From Streptomyces lunaelactis (lineage in GTDB: Bacteria; Actinomycetota; Actinomycetes; Streptomycetales; Streptomycetaceae), in assembly GCF_003054555.1 (NCBI RefSeq), contig NZ_CP026304.1, forward strand, positions 4,154,001-4,218,000: a DNA stretch of 64,000 nt. The letters are read 5' to 3'. Shown here in pieces: positions 35,179-43,333 of the stretch. The position numbers and the translations under genes are program-made. The notes below the pieces were generated by a model that ran no database searches, was not told where the DNA came from, and saw only the letters and a program-made list of their open reading frames with translations. The number at the start of each line of letters is the position of its first letter. The stretch's first letter is position 1.

Positions 35179-35364
35179 CAGCATGAGGACGCCGATCTGG
35201 CGGCGGCGATCGACCGGTTCGACCGGGTTGCCGCCAACGTCGCCGCCAACCTTGCGAAGCTAGAATCCGTCTGGCGCCGACTGACAGAACTGACCCCTGA
35301 CGACATGCAGTTCGGCGGAGACCGTGCGGAGCCGGTGGAGGCGCAGGCGGGGCGGAAGCGCTGA
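35179..35364 (+). pseudogene. 5'-truncated gene fragment, unknown protein
   Basis: An open frame without a start codon (QHEDADLAAAIDRFDRVAAN ... LAKLESVWRRLTELTPDD ... AGRKR, stop at 35362). It has the codon bias and amphipathic helical pattern of real coding DNA, perhaps a coiled coil. The frame is open upstream only as far as the palindrome, with no ATG/GTG. It is probably the 3' remnant of a gene cut by rearrangement; family not recognised. Confidence 0.4.
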
Positions 35365-35442
35365 CGCGACGGTCACGCCGCAGAGCTCACCTCATGCTGA
35401 GGCCGAAGGCGATGTCCCCGTTCCCCAACCGGCAGGATGATC

Positions 35443-36294
35443 ATGTCCAACATCCCCACCTGCATCATCGGCAGCTCACACATCACAGCCCCAGTGGCTA
35501 CCGGTGGACACGACCCCGACAAGTACGCCGAGGTGGGCTCCTTCACCAAGGTCATCACCGGAACCATCCTCGAGCAGCTGGCCAGGGAGGGCGTACTGAC
35601 CGTTGACGATCCTGTCGAACGGTGGCTCGACATCCCCTCAGGGTCCGGTATCACCCTGCGGCATCTCGCCGAGCACACCTCCGGCCTCCCCCGGGTGCCA
35701 CCCGGCACCACAAACATCAACCCCTACAAGAGGTTCAGCGACGACAGACTGCGTGTGCTCCTCACTGCGGGTCTCGACCGGCTCACCACCGCACCCGCCG
35801 GAGAGCGCGAGGAGTACTCCAACTTCGGCTACGCCGTGCTCGGGGCAGCCCTGACGGCAGCGAGCAGCCAGGAGTACAGCGATCTTGTCGCCACGCACGT
35901 CCTCTCTCCACTCGGCCTGCCACCCGAAGCAATGACCGCGCACCCGCCGGAACACAGACGATCACTCGCGAGCGGGTGGTTCGGACGCAGCGTCAAGCCG
36001 TGGGACATGACAGGCGCGATTCTGCCCGCAGGCGGTCTCTGGGCCACTCCCCGCACCGTCGCACGCGTACTGACCGGCCTCGTCCTCGACCGCACGCTGG
36101 GGGAACCCTCACTCAGCTGGCAGCGCACCGGACCGCTGCCGCTGATGTGGCACAACGGGGGCACCCGTAGGTCAACGATCTTCGCCGGAGCCGTCCCCGA
36201 CGGCCGTTGGATCGTCGTCCACCGCCTGCACGGCTCCGTCGAAGAGACGGACCGTGCAGGACTGGGACACCTGCGCGCCGCCACCGCAGGCTGA
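35443..36294 (+). CDS. Serine hydrolase, beta-lactamase/penicillin-binding type, short and without signal peptide
   Basis: A 283-residue hydrolase with the three motifs of class C-type enzymes: SxxK in YAEVGSFTKVITG (Ser near residue 33), YxN in EREEYSNFGYAVLGAA, and HxG in PLMWHNGGTRRS. The N-terminus is unusually short: the catalytic Ser lies within ~35 residues of the start and no secretion signal is present. It may be a cytosolic esterase or an N-terminally truncated secreted enzyme. ATG at 35443 is chosen because GGCAGG sits six bases upstream; ATG at 35437 abuts it. Confidence 0.75.
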   Translation: MSNIPTCIIGSSHITAPVATGGHDPDKYAEVGSFTKVITGTILEQLAREGVLTVDDPVERWLDIPSGSGITLRHLAEHTSGLPRVPPGTTNINPYKRFSDDRLRVLLTAGLDRLTTAPAGEREEYSNFGYAVLGAALTAASSQEYSDLVATHVLSPLGLPPEAMTAHPPEHRRSLASGWFGRSVKPWDMTGAILPAGGLWATPRTVARVLTGLVLDRTLGEPSLSWQRTGPLPLMWHNGGTRRSTIFAGAVPDGRWIVVHRLHGSVEETDRAGLGHLRAATAG

Positions 36295-36472
36295 CGTACT
36301 GGCCAACGCCTCTGCTCCGTCAACCTCACAGACCGTCCGGCCGCCAAGAGGAACCAATCCATCGGTACCGGACCTGCCACGGCAGGGGTCAAGGAGTCGA
36401 TACAGCGCCGGCCGCCAAGGCGGCGAAACGTGCCGGTCGACCGAAGACGATTGGTTGGCCGGAGACACACAC

Positions 36473-37165
36473 TCAGCCTTCGGCATCCGGATGCCCGTAC
36501 TCCGCCCGGAACCCGCCGATGCGGTCCGCCACCAGCGCGAGCCAGGCGCCTGGTGTGTGTGGCGTCGGCGGGTCGACCTCCATCCCCAACTCGGATACGG
36601 CGAGCGCGTAGTCAACCTCCTCCAGGCCGAGGGCGAGCAGTTCGCGCACCTCACCGACGAGGCGGGCCACGAGCGTGCGGTCGGCCGTGCTGCCGTAGTC
36701 GCGTACGGCGGAGTCGTGGTCGCCGAATTCGTCGGGCATGTCCTGCGAGAACCAGCCGCCGAGGAACTGGCCGAGTTCGGGGAAGCGGGCGTGCCACTCC
36801 CAGTGCGTCTCGGGCAGCGCCGCCGGGGGCGGGACCCGGCCCTCCTCGACGCTTCGCTTGATGTGGTCGGCGAGCAGCACCAGCCACTGCTGGATCTCGG
36901 CCTCGGGGAGGCCGATGTCCGGGACCGGGTAGAACTCGCCGAGGCGCAACCGCAGCCGCCCGGGCGGGTTCTGGGCGTAGGTACGGAGCTGCTGCTCGGC
37001 GACCGACAGGGCCCAGGGTCGGGTGTGCCAGGTGTGGCGCAGGTAGGCGGTGAGGGCCTGACCGGGCCGGTCGGGGGTGTCGTCGGCGGCAAGGCCGGCG
37101 TACGCGCTGATCACCTGGTCGAGCTCGCCGTAGCGGCGGTCGAACTCCAGGGGCTTCATTGACAT
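36473..37165 (-). CDS. cdiI: CdiI-type contact-dependent inhibition immunity protein
   Basis: A 230-residue cytosolic protein. The C-terminal ~100 residues (WFSQDMPDEFGDHDSAVRDY then VARLVGEVRELLALG and VDPPTPHTPGAWLALVADRI) match my memory of the CdiI_2 immunity family that neutralises CDI toxins. It follows the RNase A-like toxin gene by 12 bp on the same strand, the usual toxin-immunity order. The N-terminal ~110 residues (LDQVISAYAGLAADDTPDRP ...) look like a separate helical region. Function as immunity is inferred from family and neighbour. Confidence 0.7.
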   Translation of the reverse strand: MSMKPLEFDRRYGELDQVISAYAGLAADDTPDRPGQALTAYLRHTWHTRPWALSVAEQQLRTYAQNPPGRLRLRLGEFYPVPDIGLPEAEIQQWLVLLADHIKRSVEEGRVPPPAALPETHWEWHARFPELGQFLGGWFSQDMPDEFGDHDSAVRDYGSTADRTLVARLVGEVRELLALGLEEVDYALAVSELGMEVDPPTPHTPGAWLALVADRIGGFRAEYGHPDAEG

Positions 37166-37177
37166 GGACCCGTGCCT

Positions 37178-37477
37178 CTACAGGTAGATCGGGAAGGTGG
37201 CGTGCACGACGAAGCCGAGGGGGCTCGTGGGCTCCCGCCGGAGCACCACCCGCGCGGCCCGCACGTCCACGGCCCCGCGCCCGGCGAGCACCATGGCCTG
37301 GATCAGGACGCGGCCGACCGGCGCCTCACACGAGGGCCAGGCGGCTTCGATGGTGAGCCGGGGGCGGGCGCCCTGGGCGAGCCAGCGGTGGACGGCCTGC
37401 TCGTTGCGGGTGACGACCTGCTGGGTGGCCCACTGGGCGGTTTCCCGGTCTGGGTATGTGGCGGATCTGGTGAGCAC
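37178..37477 (-). CDS. Free-standing RNase A-like toxin domain (CdiA C-terminal type)
   Basis: A 99-residue protein resembling the bacterial RNase A-like domain that normally forms the C-terminus of large polymorphic toxins. Its pattern is TRSATYPDRETAQWATQQVV, NEQAVHRWLAQGARPRLTI, PVGRVLIQ, ARVVLRREPTSP, FVVHATFPIYL. A His in VHRWL and one near the C-terminus (VVHATF) could form the catalytic pair. It has its own GTG start with GGGAAG five bases upstream and no trafficking domain, so it is either an orphan toxin module or the tail of a lost large toxin gene. Confidence 0.7.
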   Translation of the reverse strand: MLTRSATYPDRETAQWATQQVVTRNEQAVHRWLAQGARPRLTIEAAWPSCEAPVGRVLIQAMVLAGRGAVDVRAARVVLRREPTSPLGFVVHATFPIYL

Positions 37478-37504
37478 TCGGTCTTCCCGGTTCGGATGGT
37501 CGGA

Positions 37505-37741
37505 TCAGGTGGACAGGAAGTTCCAGAACACGGCGACTTCGTCGTCGTTCACAACGATCAGCCCGGCGTCGCAGTCGTAGTGGCTGAAGGAGTTGTAACG
37601 CCGGACGCCCTGTTCGTAGAAATCGGGGCGGTCGCCCTTCCAGCCGATGTTGGTGTAGATGCGGGTGCCATCGGGGAAGCGCGCCAGGAGGGTCGCGGCT
37701 CGCCGTTCCATCTCCGGCCTGCGTTCCTCGAACCGCCAGGT
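37505..37741 (-). pseudogene. N-terminally truncated gene, unknown protein
   Basis: The C-terminal ~78 residues (ATWRFEERRPEMERRAATLL, FPDGTRIYTNIGWKGDRPDF, NSFSHYDCDAGLIVVNDDEV, VFWNFLST) have coding character. The frame remains open further upstream, but there it runs antisense to a recognisable response-regulator fragment, so the true N-terminus appears lost at about 37741. Family not recognised; position upstream of the toxin gene suggests another toxin-locus component. Confidence 0.45.
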
Positions 37742-37837
37742 CGCATCTTCGCCAAGCTCACGTTGCGCGATCGCGCCCAGGCGGTCGTCCTCGCGTATGA
37801 GACGGGACTGGTCTCTCCGGGCGGATCCGCCGGATAG
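37742..37837 (+). pseudogene. C-terminal fragment of a LuxR-family response regulator
   Basis: In the plus frame RIFAKLTLRDRAQAVVLAYE followed by TGLVSPGG and a TAG stop is the characteristic end of the LuxR/NarL helix-turn-helix domain (recognition helix end, dimer helix and tail). Nothing upstream continues the domain: the sequence before it belongs to another, antisense, frame. It marks a deletion or insertion junction. Confidence 0.65.
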
Positions 37838-37947
37838 CGCGCAGCCCGCCCTCAGTCCCCTGGCACAGTGCGCTGCCCACGGGGCCCGAGTCATTCGGCC
37901 GCGCCCGTTCACTGGCGGCGGGCCTGCGGCGGGGTGATCATCGGGAC

Positions 37948-38535
37948 ATGAGCCCCACGATTCATATCGCCCAGCAGCCCGAGGCCGACGAACTCCTCGG
38001 CCGCAGTCCGCTCGCCGCGCTCGTCGGCATGCTGCTCGACCAGCAGGTCCCCATGGAGTGGGCGTTCTCCGGCCCGTACACCGTCGCGCAGCGTCTCGGC
38101 GGCGACGATCTGGACGCCGCCGAGATCGCTGCGTACGACCCCGACGCCTTCGCCGAGCTGCTGAAGGCGAAACCCGCCGTCCACCGCTATCCGGGCAACA
38201 TGGCCAAGCGGGTGCAGGTGCTGTGCCAGTACCTGGTCGACGAGTACGGCGGCGACGCGAGCGCCGTCTGGCGGGACGCCGCGACCGGCGACGAGCTGCT
38301 CGCCCGGCTGAAGGCGCTCCCCGGCTTCGGCGAGCAGAAGGCGCAGATCTTCCTGGCGCTGCTGGGCAAGCAGTTCGGCGTACAGCCCAAGGGCTGGCGC
38401 GAGGCGGCCGGCGCGTACGGCGAGAAGGGCTCGTACCGCTCGGCCGCCGACATCACCGGCCCCGAGTCGCTTTCCAAGGTGCGCGCCCACAAGCAGGAGA
38501 TGAAACGAGCCGCCAAGGCCGCGAAGAAGTCGTGA
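37948..38535 (+). CDS. HhH-GPD-type base excision DNA repair protein
   Basis: A 195-residue protein with a helix-hairpin-helix/GPD fold related to DNA glycosylases. It contains ELLGRSPLAALVGMLLDQQV (opening helices), RLKALPGFGEQKAQIFLALL (HhH: LPGFGEQKA) and a Lys-rich tail (KRAAKAAKKS). The expected catalytic Asp after the hairpin is not obvious (QFGVQPKGW in place of a VDTHV-like motif), so glycosylase activity is uncertain. ATG start; monocistronic. Confidence 0.82.
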   Translation: MSPTIHIAQQPEADELLGRSPLAALVGMLLDQQVPMEWAFSGPYTVAQRLGGDDLDAAEIAAYDPDAFAELLKAKPAVHRYPGNMAKRVQVLCQYLVDEYGGDASAVWRDAATGDELLARLKALPGFGEQKAQIFLALLGKQFGVQPKGWREAAGAYGEKGSYRSAADITGPESLSKVRAHKQEMKRAAKAAKKS

Positions 38536-38723
38536 CGAGCAGCCTGACGAGCAGCGCGATGAACGGCGCGATGAACGGCGTGATGCGCGGCGTGTTGAAG
38601 CGGATCGATCACGTCCAGGTGCCAATGCGATGAAATACGCCGTGACTTGGCGCACATCTGTTCACAGAACACTCAGAGATCGCTAACTTCCCCTCAACCT
38701 TGTACACATCGGGAAGGACCTCT

Positions 38724-40283
38724 GTGAAGGCAACCCATCGCAGAGCCGTGGCCACCCTGGCCGCAGCCGCACTCGCGACCCCGCTCCTGCTGGCATCAGC
38801 CTCCCCCTCCGCCGCGCACCGCCACGACCCCGCCGAACAGGCGGCCAAGGACGCGGCGAAGCTGGCCGGGAAGCTGGTCCAGAGGTCGTCCGCCACGGAC
38901 GCCTACCAGCACCTGAAGAAGTTCCAGCAGATAGCCGACACCACGAACGGTCACCGCGCCGCCGGGTCGCTCGGGCACGACGCGTCGGCCGCGTACGTCT
39001 ACCAGCAGCTGAAGAAGTACGGCTACGACGTCTCGTACCAGCAGTTCGACTTCATCTACACCGAGACGCAGGCCGAGAAGCTCCAAGTGCTCGCGCCCGC
39101 GCCGCGCGATGTCGAGATCAAGGCCATGACGTACACGACGTCCACCCCAGTGGGCGGCGTCAAGGCCGACCTGGCCGCCGTGCCGGTGGACGCGACCACC
39201 GGCTGCGAGGCCACCGACTACGCCACCGGGACCTTCACCGGCAAGATCGCGCTCATCAAGCGCGGCGGCTGCACCTTCGGTGAGAAGCAGGCGGCAGCGG
39301 CAGCCGCGGGCGCGGCCGGCGCGGTCATCTACAACAACACCGACGGCGTGCTCTCCGGCACCCTGGGCGACCCGGCCACCGGCAAGATCCCGACCGGCGG
39401 CGTCACCAAGGCCGAGGGCGAGAAGCTCGTCGCCGACCTCGCCACGGGCCCGGTGAACATCTCCTTCGAGATCCGCCAGCTCCAGCAGAAGCGCTCCACC
39501 AACAACGTCATCGCGGAGACCCGCGGCGGCAACGCCGCCAACACCGTGATGCTCGGCGCGCACCTCGACTCGGTCACCGCGGGCCCCGGCATCAACGACA
39601 ACGGCTCCGGCTCGGCCGGACTCCTCGAAGTCGCCCAGGAGCTCGCCAAGTCCAAGGCGAAGCCCGCCAACAAGGTCCGTTTCGCCTGGTGGTCGGCGGA
39701 GGAGAACGGCCTGCTCGGCTCGGAGGCGTACGTCGCGAACCTGAGCTCGCTGGGCAAGAAGGAGATCAAGCTCTACCTGAACTTCGACATGATCGCCTCG
39801 CCGAACTACGGGCTCTTCGTCTACGACGGCGACGACTCCGACGGCGTGGGCGCGGGCCCCGGCCCGGCCGGCTCGGCCCAACTCGAGCGCGACATCAACG
39901 AGTTCCTCGACAAGAAGGGCAAGCCGCACGAGGGAACGGACTTCACCGGACGCTCCGACTACGGCCCGTTCATCGAGGTCGGCATCCCCTCCGGCGGTAC
40001 GTTCACGGGCGCCGAGGGCATCAAGACGGCGGCACAGGCGGAGAAGTTCGGCGGTACGGCGGGTGTCGCGTACGACTCCTGCTACCACGCCAAGTGCGAC
40101 AACCTCAGCAACATCGACATGACGGCGTTCGCCGTCAACATCGGTGTCATCGCCAACGCGGTGGGCACGTACACGCACGACCTGAGCTCGCTGCGGAAGC
40201 CGGTGGTCACGGTCCCGACGGACGGCGACGCGGGCAGCGGGGGTGGCCTGCACGACGGCCACGACCACGATGTGACGGAGTAG
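38724..40283 (+). CDS. Secreted M28 family zinc aminopeptidase with PA domain
   Basis: A 519-residue exported peptidase. The signal peptide (AVATLAAAALATPLLLASASP) is followed by a pro-region, a PA insert (ALIKRGGCTFGEKQAAAAAA) and the M28 catalytic domain. Zinc and catalytic residues: His and Asp in VMLGAHLDSVTAGPGINDNG, Glu-Glu in FAWWSAEENGLLGSE, Asp in NFDMIASPNYG, and His in the final YDSCYHAKCDNLSNID. It resembles Streptomyces griseus aminopeptidase but carries an additional PA domain and a His/Asp-rich tail (HDGHDHDVTE). GTG at 38724 is preceded by GGAAGGA. Confidence 0.93.
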   Translation: MKATHRRAVATLAAAALATPLLLASASPSAAHRHDPAEQAAKDAAKLAGKLVQRSSATDAYQHLKKFQQIADTTNGHRAAGSLGHDASAAYVYQQLKKYGYDVSYQQFDFIYTETQAEKLQVLAPAPRDVEIKAMTYTTSTPVGGVKADLAAVPVDATTGCEATDYATGTFTGKIALIKRGGCTFGEKQAAAAAAGAAGAVIYNNTDGVLSGTLGDPATGKIPTGGVTKAEGEKLVADLATGPVNISFEIRQLQQKRSTNNVIAETRGGNAANTVMLGAHLDSVTAGPGINDNGSGSAGLLEVAQELAKSKAKPANKVRFAWWSAEENGLLGSEAYVANLSSLGKKEIKLYLNFDMIASPNYGLFVYDGDDSDGVGAGPGPAGSAQLERDINEFLDKKGKPHEGTDFTGRSDYGPFIEVGIPSGGTFTGAEGIKTAAQAEKFGGTAGVAYDSCYHAKCDNLSNIDMTAFAVNIGVIANAVGTYTHDLSSLRKPVVTVPTDGDAGSGGGLHDGHDHDVTE

Positions 40284-40540
40284 ATCCCTGGGGGCTGCGC
40301 CCCCGGACCCCCGCGCCTCAGTCCCCCCGGACTTCGTCCGGGGGGACTCCCACGAGGCTGGAGTATCCAGCCCGTCGGGCGTTTGAGGACACGGCCGGAG
40401 GCCGTACGGGGTCCGGGGGCGCAGCCCCCGGTTACCGCTTGCGCCGCGCCGACGGGAGCAGCCGGCGGCGCCGGAGCAGGCGCGGGCGTCTCCGCCTCAT
40501 GCGGAATCGGCGCGATCGGCGGCTGTTCGCCGGCGCTCAT
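40082..40540 (-). CDS. Possible small gene running into a repeat (3' end probably disrupted)
   Basis: ATG at 40540 has AGAGGG five bases upstream and opens SAGEQPPIAPIPHEAETPAP, a Pro/Ala-rich peptide of ~37 residues. The frame then enters the GC-rich repeat at 40288-40430 and continues antisense into the aminopeptidase gene to 40082, where the translation no longer looks natural. The 5' end therefore looks real and the 3' end looks replaced by the repeat. No family recognised. Confidence 0.3.
   Translation of the reverse strand: MSAGEQPPIAPIPHEAETPAPAPAPPAAPVGAAQAVTGGCAPGPRTASGRVLKRPTGWILQPRGSPPGRSPGGLRRGGPGAQPPGIYSVTSWSWPSCRPPPLPASPSVGTVTTGFRSELRSCVYVPTALAMTPMLTANAVMSMLLRLSHLAW
40288..40430. 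repeat. Intergenic inverted-repeat element of the common Streptomyces type
   Basis: Ends GGGGGCTGCGCCCCCGGACC and its near-complement GGTCCGGGGGCGCAGCCCCC face each other over ~140 bp. Inside are a hairpin (CCCCCCGGACTTCGTCCGGGGGG) shown here by its arms CCCCCCGGAC/GTCCGGGGGG and the phrase CCAGCCCGTCGGGCGTTTGA, which I recall as widely dispersed in Streptomyces intergenic regions. Probably acts as a transcription terminator for the aminopeptidase gene. Confidence 0.75.
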
Positions 40541-40634
40541 AGCGGCCCTCTATTCCGGATTTACAGCATTTGCCCAGCATTGCACTGGCGTCGCGTGGCT
40601 GCGCCGAGAGCCTCTTGACCGGTAGGCTTTCCGT

Positions 40635-40931
40635 GTGATCTTCAAGCGCATCGGTAACGGGCGGCCCTATCCCGACCACGGCCGGGAATCCACCCGGCAG
40701 TGGGCGGATGTCGCGCCGCGCCCGGTCCGCCTCGATCAGCTCGTCACCACCAAGGGCCAGCTGGATCTCGAAACGCTGCTCGCCGAGGACTCCACGTTCT
40801 ACGGCGACCTCTTCGCCCATGTCGTGAAGTGGCAGGGCGACCTCTATCTGGAGGACGGCCTGCACCGCGCCGTGCGCGCCGCGCTGCAGCAGCGCCAGGT
40901 GCTGCATGCCCGCGTGCTCGAGCTGGGCTGA
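40635..40931 (+). CDS. Conserved hypothetical protein, annotated in Streptomyces as VapB-family antitoxin-like
   Basis: A 98-residue conserved protein (IFKRIGNGRPYPDHGRESTR, VRLDQLVTTKGQLDLETLLA, EDGLHRAVRAALQQRQVLHA). I recall it being labelled a VapB-family antitoxin in Streptomyces genomes, but no toxin gene is adjacent and the sequence shows no clear ribbon-helix-helix, so that role is doubtful. GTG start. It precedes the LytR C-terminal-domain gene on the same strand. Confidence 0.7.
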   Translation: MIFKRIGNGRPYPDHGRESTRQWADVAPRPVRLDQLVTTKGQLDLETLLAEDSTFYGDLFAHVVKWQGDLYLEDGLHRAVRAALQQRQVLHARVLELG

Positions 40932-41042
40932 GCCCGGCCGGCCGGCTGGCGACTGACCCTTTCGGACCCTTTCCGGGCCGTACGGACGCAATCGGTTGAT
41001 CATCTAGTAGGCATCGGCACCAGGTCGCATTACGCTGCGCCC

Positions 41043-41666
41043 ATGAGCATGCTGACTCCACCCGGCATGGGCGGAAAGTACCGCATCACGGGCGCCAGGT
41101 ACCCGCGTATGCGACGCCCTCGGAACCGCCGCAGGATCGTTGTGGCAGCAGTCGCCGCGGTGGTCGCCCTGGGCCTGGCCGGCTGGGGAACACTGCAGCT
41201 CATCGATGTCTTCACGAGCGACAGCAAGAAGACAGCGGCGGGCGCCAAGAAGGACTGCGGGCCCACCCCGACGCCGTCCGCGGTGCCTCCGCCGCCGAAG
41301 CCGGGCCAGATCACGGTGAACGTCTACAACGCGACCCCGCGCGGCGGTCTCGCCAAGGCGGCGGCGGACGAGCTGAAGAAACGCGGCTTCGCCATCGGCA
41401 AGGTGGGCAACGCCCCGCCGGCGTACGACAAGAAGGTCCCGGGCGCCGGGATACTGCTGGGCGCGCCTGAGGCGCAGCAGGGCGGCGCCTTCCGCGTCCT
41501 CGCGACCCAGCTCCGGGGCAGCCTGCTGAAGACGGACGCCCGCCAGACGCCGGACATCGACCTGATCCTGGGCACGGCCTTCAAGACCCTGGACACGAAG
41601 AAGGACGCTGACGCGGCGCTGGCCATCTTGGCCAACCCCGCGCCCGCGCCCTCCGGAAAGTGCTGA
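41043..41666 (+). CDS. LytR C-terminal domain-containing membrane protein
   Basis: A 207-residue protein: a short cytoplasmic basic N-terminus (RYPRMRRPRNRRR), one transmembrane helix (IVVAAVAAVVALGLAGWGTL), a Pro/Thr linker and an extracellular LytR_C domain (ITVNVYNATPRGGLAKAAAD, ELKKRGFAIGKVGNAP, ... IDLILGTAFKTL). This C-terminal domain usually follows the LCP catalytic domain that attaches polymers to peptidoglycan; here it stands alone on a membrane anchor, so a cell-wall accessory role is likely. Confidence 0.88.
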   Translation: MSMLTPPGMGGKYRITGARYPRMRRPRNRRRIVVAAVAAVVALGLAGWGTLQLIDVFTSDSKKTAAGAKKDCGPTPTPSAVPPPPKPGQITVNVYNATPRGGLAKAAADELKKRGFAIGKVGNAPPAYDKKVPGAGILLGAPEAQQGGAFRVLATQLRGSLLKTDARQTPDIDLILGTAFKTLDTKKDADAALAILANPAPAPSGKC

Positions 41667-41694
41667 GGACCGGGACCCGGCCCGCAGACACGGC

Positions 41695-41721
41695 CTAAGC
41701 GGTGTCCCCGGGGCCGCTTAG
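41695..41721 (-). repeat. Minimal 27-bp version of the dispersed palindromic element
   Basis: CTAAGCGGTGTCCC joined directly to CGGGGCCGCTTAG: the outermost bases of the left and right ends of the 165-bp element with the interior missing. The right end provides the TAA stop of upp (41718-41720). It may be an internal deletion product or the primary form of the element, and could act as a terminator hairpin for upp. Confidence 0.7.
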
Positions 41722-42353
41722 TCCACCGTGCCGTACATGCGGTCGCCCGCGTCGCCCAGGCCCGGCACGATGTAGCCGTGGTCGTTGAGCCGCTCGTCGA
41801 CCGAGGCCGTCACCACAGTGACCGGCGCGCCTGCCAGCTCGCGCTCCATCATCTCGACGCCCTCGGGCGCCGCCAGCAGCACGACCGCCGTCACATCGTC
41901 CGCGCCACGCTTGATCAGCTCGCGGATCGCCGCGACCAGCGTGCCGCCGGTGGCCAGCATCGGGTCGAGTACGTACACCTGGCGCCCGGAGAGGTCCTCC
42001 GGCATCCGGGTCGCGTACGTCGACGCCTCCAGGGTCTCCTCGTCGCGGATCATCCCGAGGAAGCCCACCTCGGCGGTCGGCAGCAGCCGCACCATGCCGT
42101 CGAGCATGCCCAGGCCGGCCCGCAGGATCGGCACCACCAGCGGACGCGGGTGCGAGAGCTTCACGCCCGTCGTCCCGGTCACCGGGGTCTCGATGTCGAC
42201 CTGCTCGGTGCGCACGTCCCTGGTGGCCTCGTACGCGAGCAGGGTGACCAGCTCGTCGGCCAGGCGCCGGAAGGTCGGAGAGTCGGTGCGCTTGTCGCGC
42301 AGCGTGGTGAGTTTGTGCGCCACCAGCGGGTGGTCGACGACATGGATCCGCAT
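41718..42353 (-). CDS. upp: Uracil phosphoribosyltransferase
   Basis: Salvage enzyme converting uracil and PRPP to UMP. The 211-residue protein begins [20 protein letters not shown]. It has [16 protein letters not shown], the PRPP-binding loop [14 protein letters not shown] (near residue 125) and the uracil-binding C-terminus [19 protein letters not shown] at 42353; a longer open frame upstream has no family homology. Its stop codon lies within the 27-bp palindromic core element. Confidence 0.96.
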   Translation of the reverse strand: MRIHVVDHPLVAHKLTTLRDKRTDSPTFRRLADELVTLLAYEATRDVRTEQVDIETPVTGTTGVKLSHPRPLVVPILRAGLGMLDGMVRLLPTAEVGFLGMIRDEETLEASTYATRMPEDLSGRQVYVLDPMLATGGTLVAAIRELIKRGADDVTAVVLLAAPEGVEMMERELAGAPVTVVTASVDERLNDHGYIVPGLGDAGDRMYGTVD

Positions 42354-42467
42354 GCGGTAACAGTAGCCCGCTCGCATCAAGCGAGGATCCGGAGGGAAGG
42401 TGGTGGGGTACCCCCGGGCCGCGGGGCCGAGGGGGAATACAGACCCAGCCGTGGGGCGGTGTGGCCG

Positions 42468-42653
42468 ATGCCCGAGCCCGAGCAGGAGCAGCACGACACA
42501 GGAACCGAGACCGACGCGCAGCGCCGGCGGCGACGCGCCCAGTTCCTCCGCGAGCTCAACGAAGCCAAAGCACTGCGCGACCGGGTCCAGCCGCGACGGG
42601 CCCGAGCAGCAAGGATGCGCCAGCAGATGCGTATGCGGACCTTCCGCTGGTAG
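42468..42653 (+). CDS. Small basic conserved protein
   Basis: A 61-residue, Arg-rich protein ([40 protein letters not shown], ending FRW). It is conserved in Streptomyces between upp and tadA in my recollection; function unknown. The high charge suggests nucleic-acid or ribosome association (inference). A GTG nine bases upstream is an alternative start. Confidence 0.65.
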   Translation: MPEPEQEQHDTGTETDAQRRRRRAQFLRELNEAKALRDRVQPRRARAARMRQQMRMRTFRW

Positions 42654-42793
42654 CCCCTTCTCGTAGGAACTGGTGGCCGACGCAACGACGGAAGACCTCT
42701 CGCAACGGCCTCGTTTCTGCCACGATTCCGAGTGGGCGGGCACGAAGCAGCGCACCGCCGGTCGTCACACCTCTGATCAGTGGGAGAGTCACG

Positions 42794-43333
42794 GTGTACT
42801 TCGCCGCACTGCTCGCGCGCACTCAAGACGGGTGGCAAGCGAGCGACACAGAGCTCGACGATGTGGAGACCCTGTCGGATCTGACCGACCTGGCCCGCGA
42901 GGCCTCGGTGGATGAGGACACGGTGCTCGTCTACATCGAGCAGGAAGACGCCTGGTTCGGCGTCGTCAGGGTGGAGGGCGAGGAGGACCCTCGTATCTAC
43001 GTCTCGGACGCGGCCGCGGCCGCACGCTCCTCGTACGGGGAGATCCTCACCAATGAACTGCTCGGCGGGGACGATGACGACCCGGCCGACGATCTGGACA
43101 CGCTGGACCTCGACGGCACGGAAGACGGAGAGCCGGACGGGGACGACGAGGAGGAAGCGGACGGCGAGTTGGGCCCGGGCGGCGAACTGGTGCCGGCGGG
43201 ACCGGTTGGCGACCGCGACATCCTCATGGACCTGGGGCTGTCGGAGAAGGAGCTGCTGGCACTGGACACGGACGCACTGCTGGTGATCGCGGACGCGGTG
43301 GGCGCCGCCGACGTGCTGGAGACCGTCCGCTAG
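42794..43333 (+). CDS. tRNA adenosine deaminase-associated protein
   Basis: A 179-residue acidic protein. The N-terminal half (YFAALLARTQDGWQASDTEL, DEDTVLVYIEQEDAWFGVVR) is conserved; the middle is an Asp/Glu-rich linker (DDDDPADDLDTLDLDGTEDG), and the end (DILMDLGLSEKELLALDTDA) is helical. Such proteins always precede tadA in actinomycetes, hence the name; direct evidence of function is lacking. GTG start with GGGAGAG upstream. Its TAG stop overlaps the tadA GTG by one base. Confidence 0.85.
   Translation: MYFAALLARTQDGWQASDTELDDVETLSDLTDLAREASVDEDTVLVYIEQEDAWFGVVRVEGEEDPRIYVSDAAAAARSSYGEILTNELLGGDDDDPADDLDTLDLDGTEDGEPDGDDEEEADGELGPGGELVPAGPVGDRDILMDLGLSEKELLALDTDALLVIADAVGAADVLETVR

Noticed and set aside
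40635..40931. Treating the 98-residue protein as an active VapB antitoxin
   Set aside because: No VapC-like gene is adjacent and no ribbon-helix-helix is visible; retained only as a conserved hypothetical protein.
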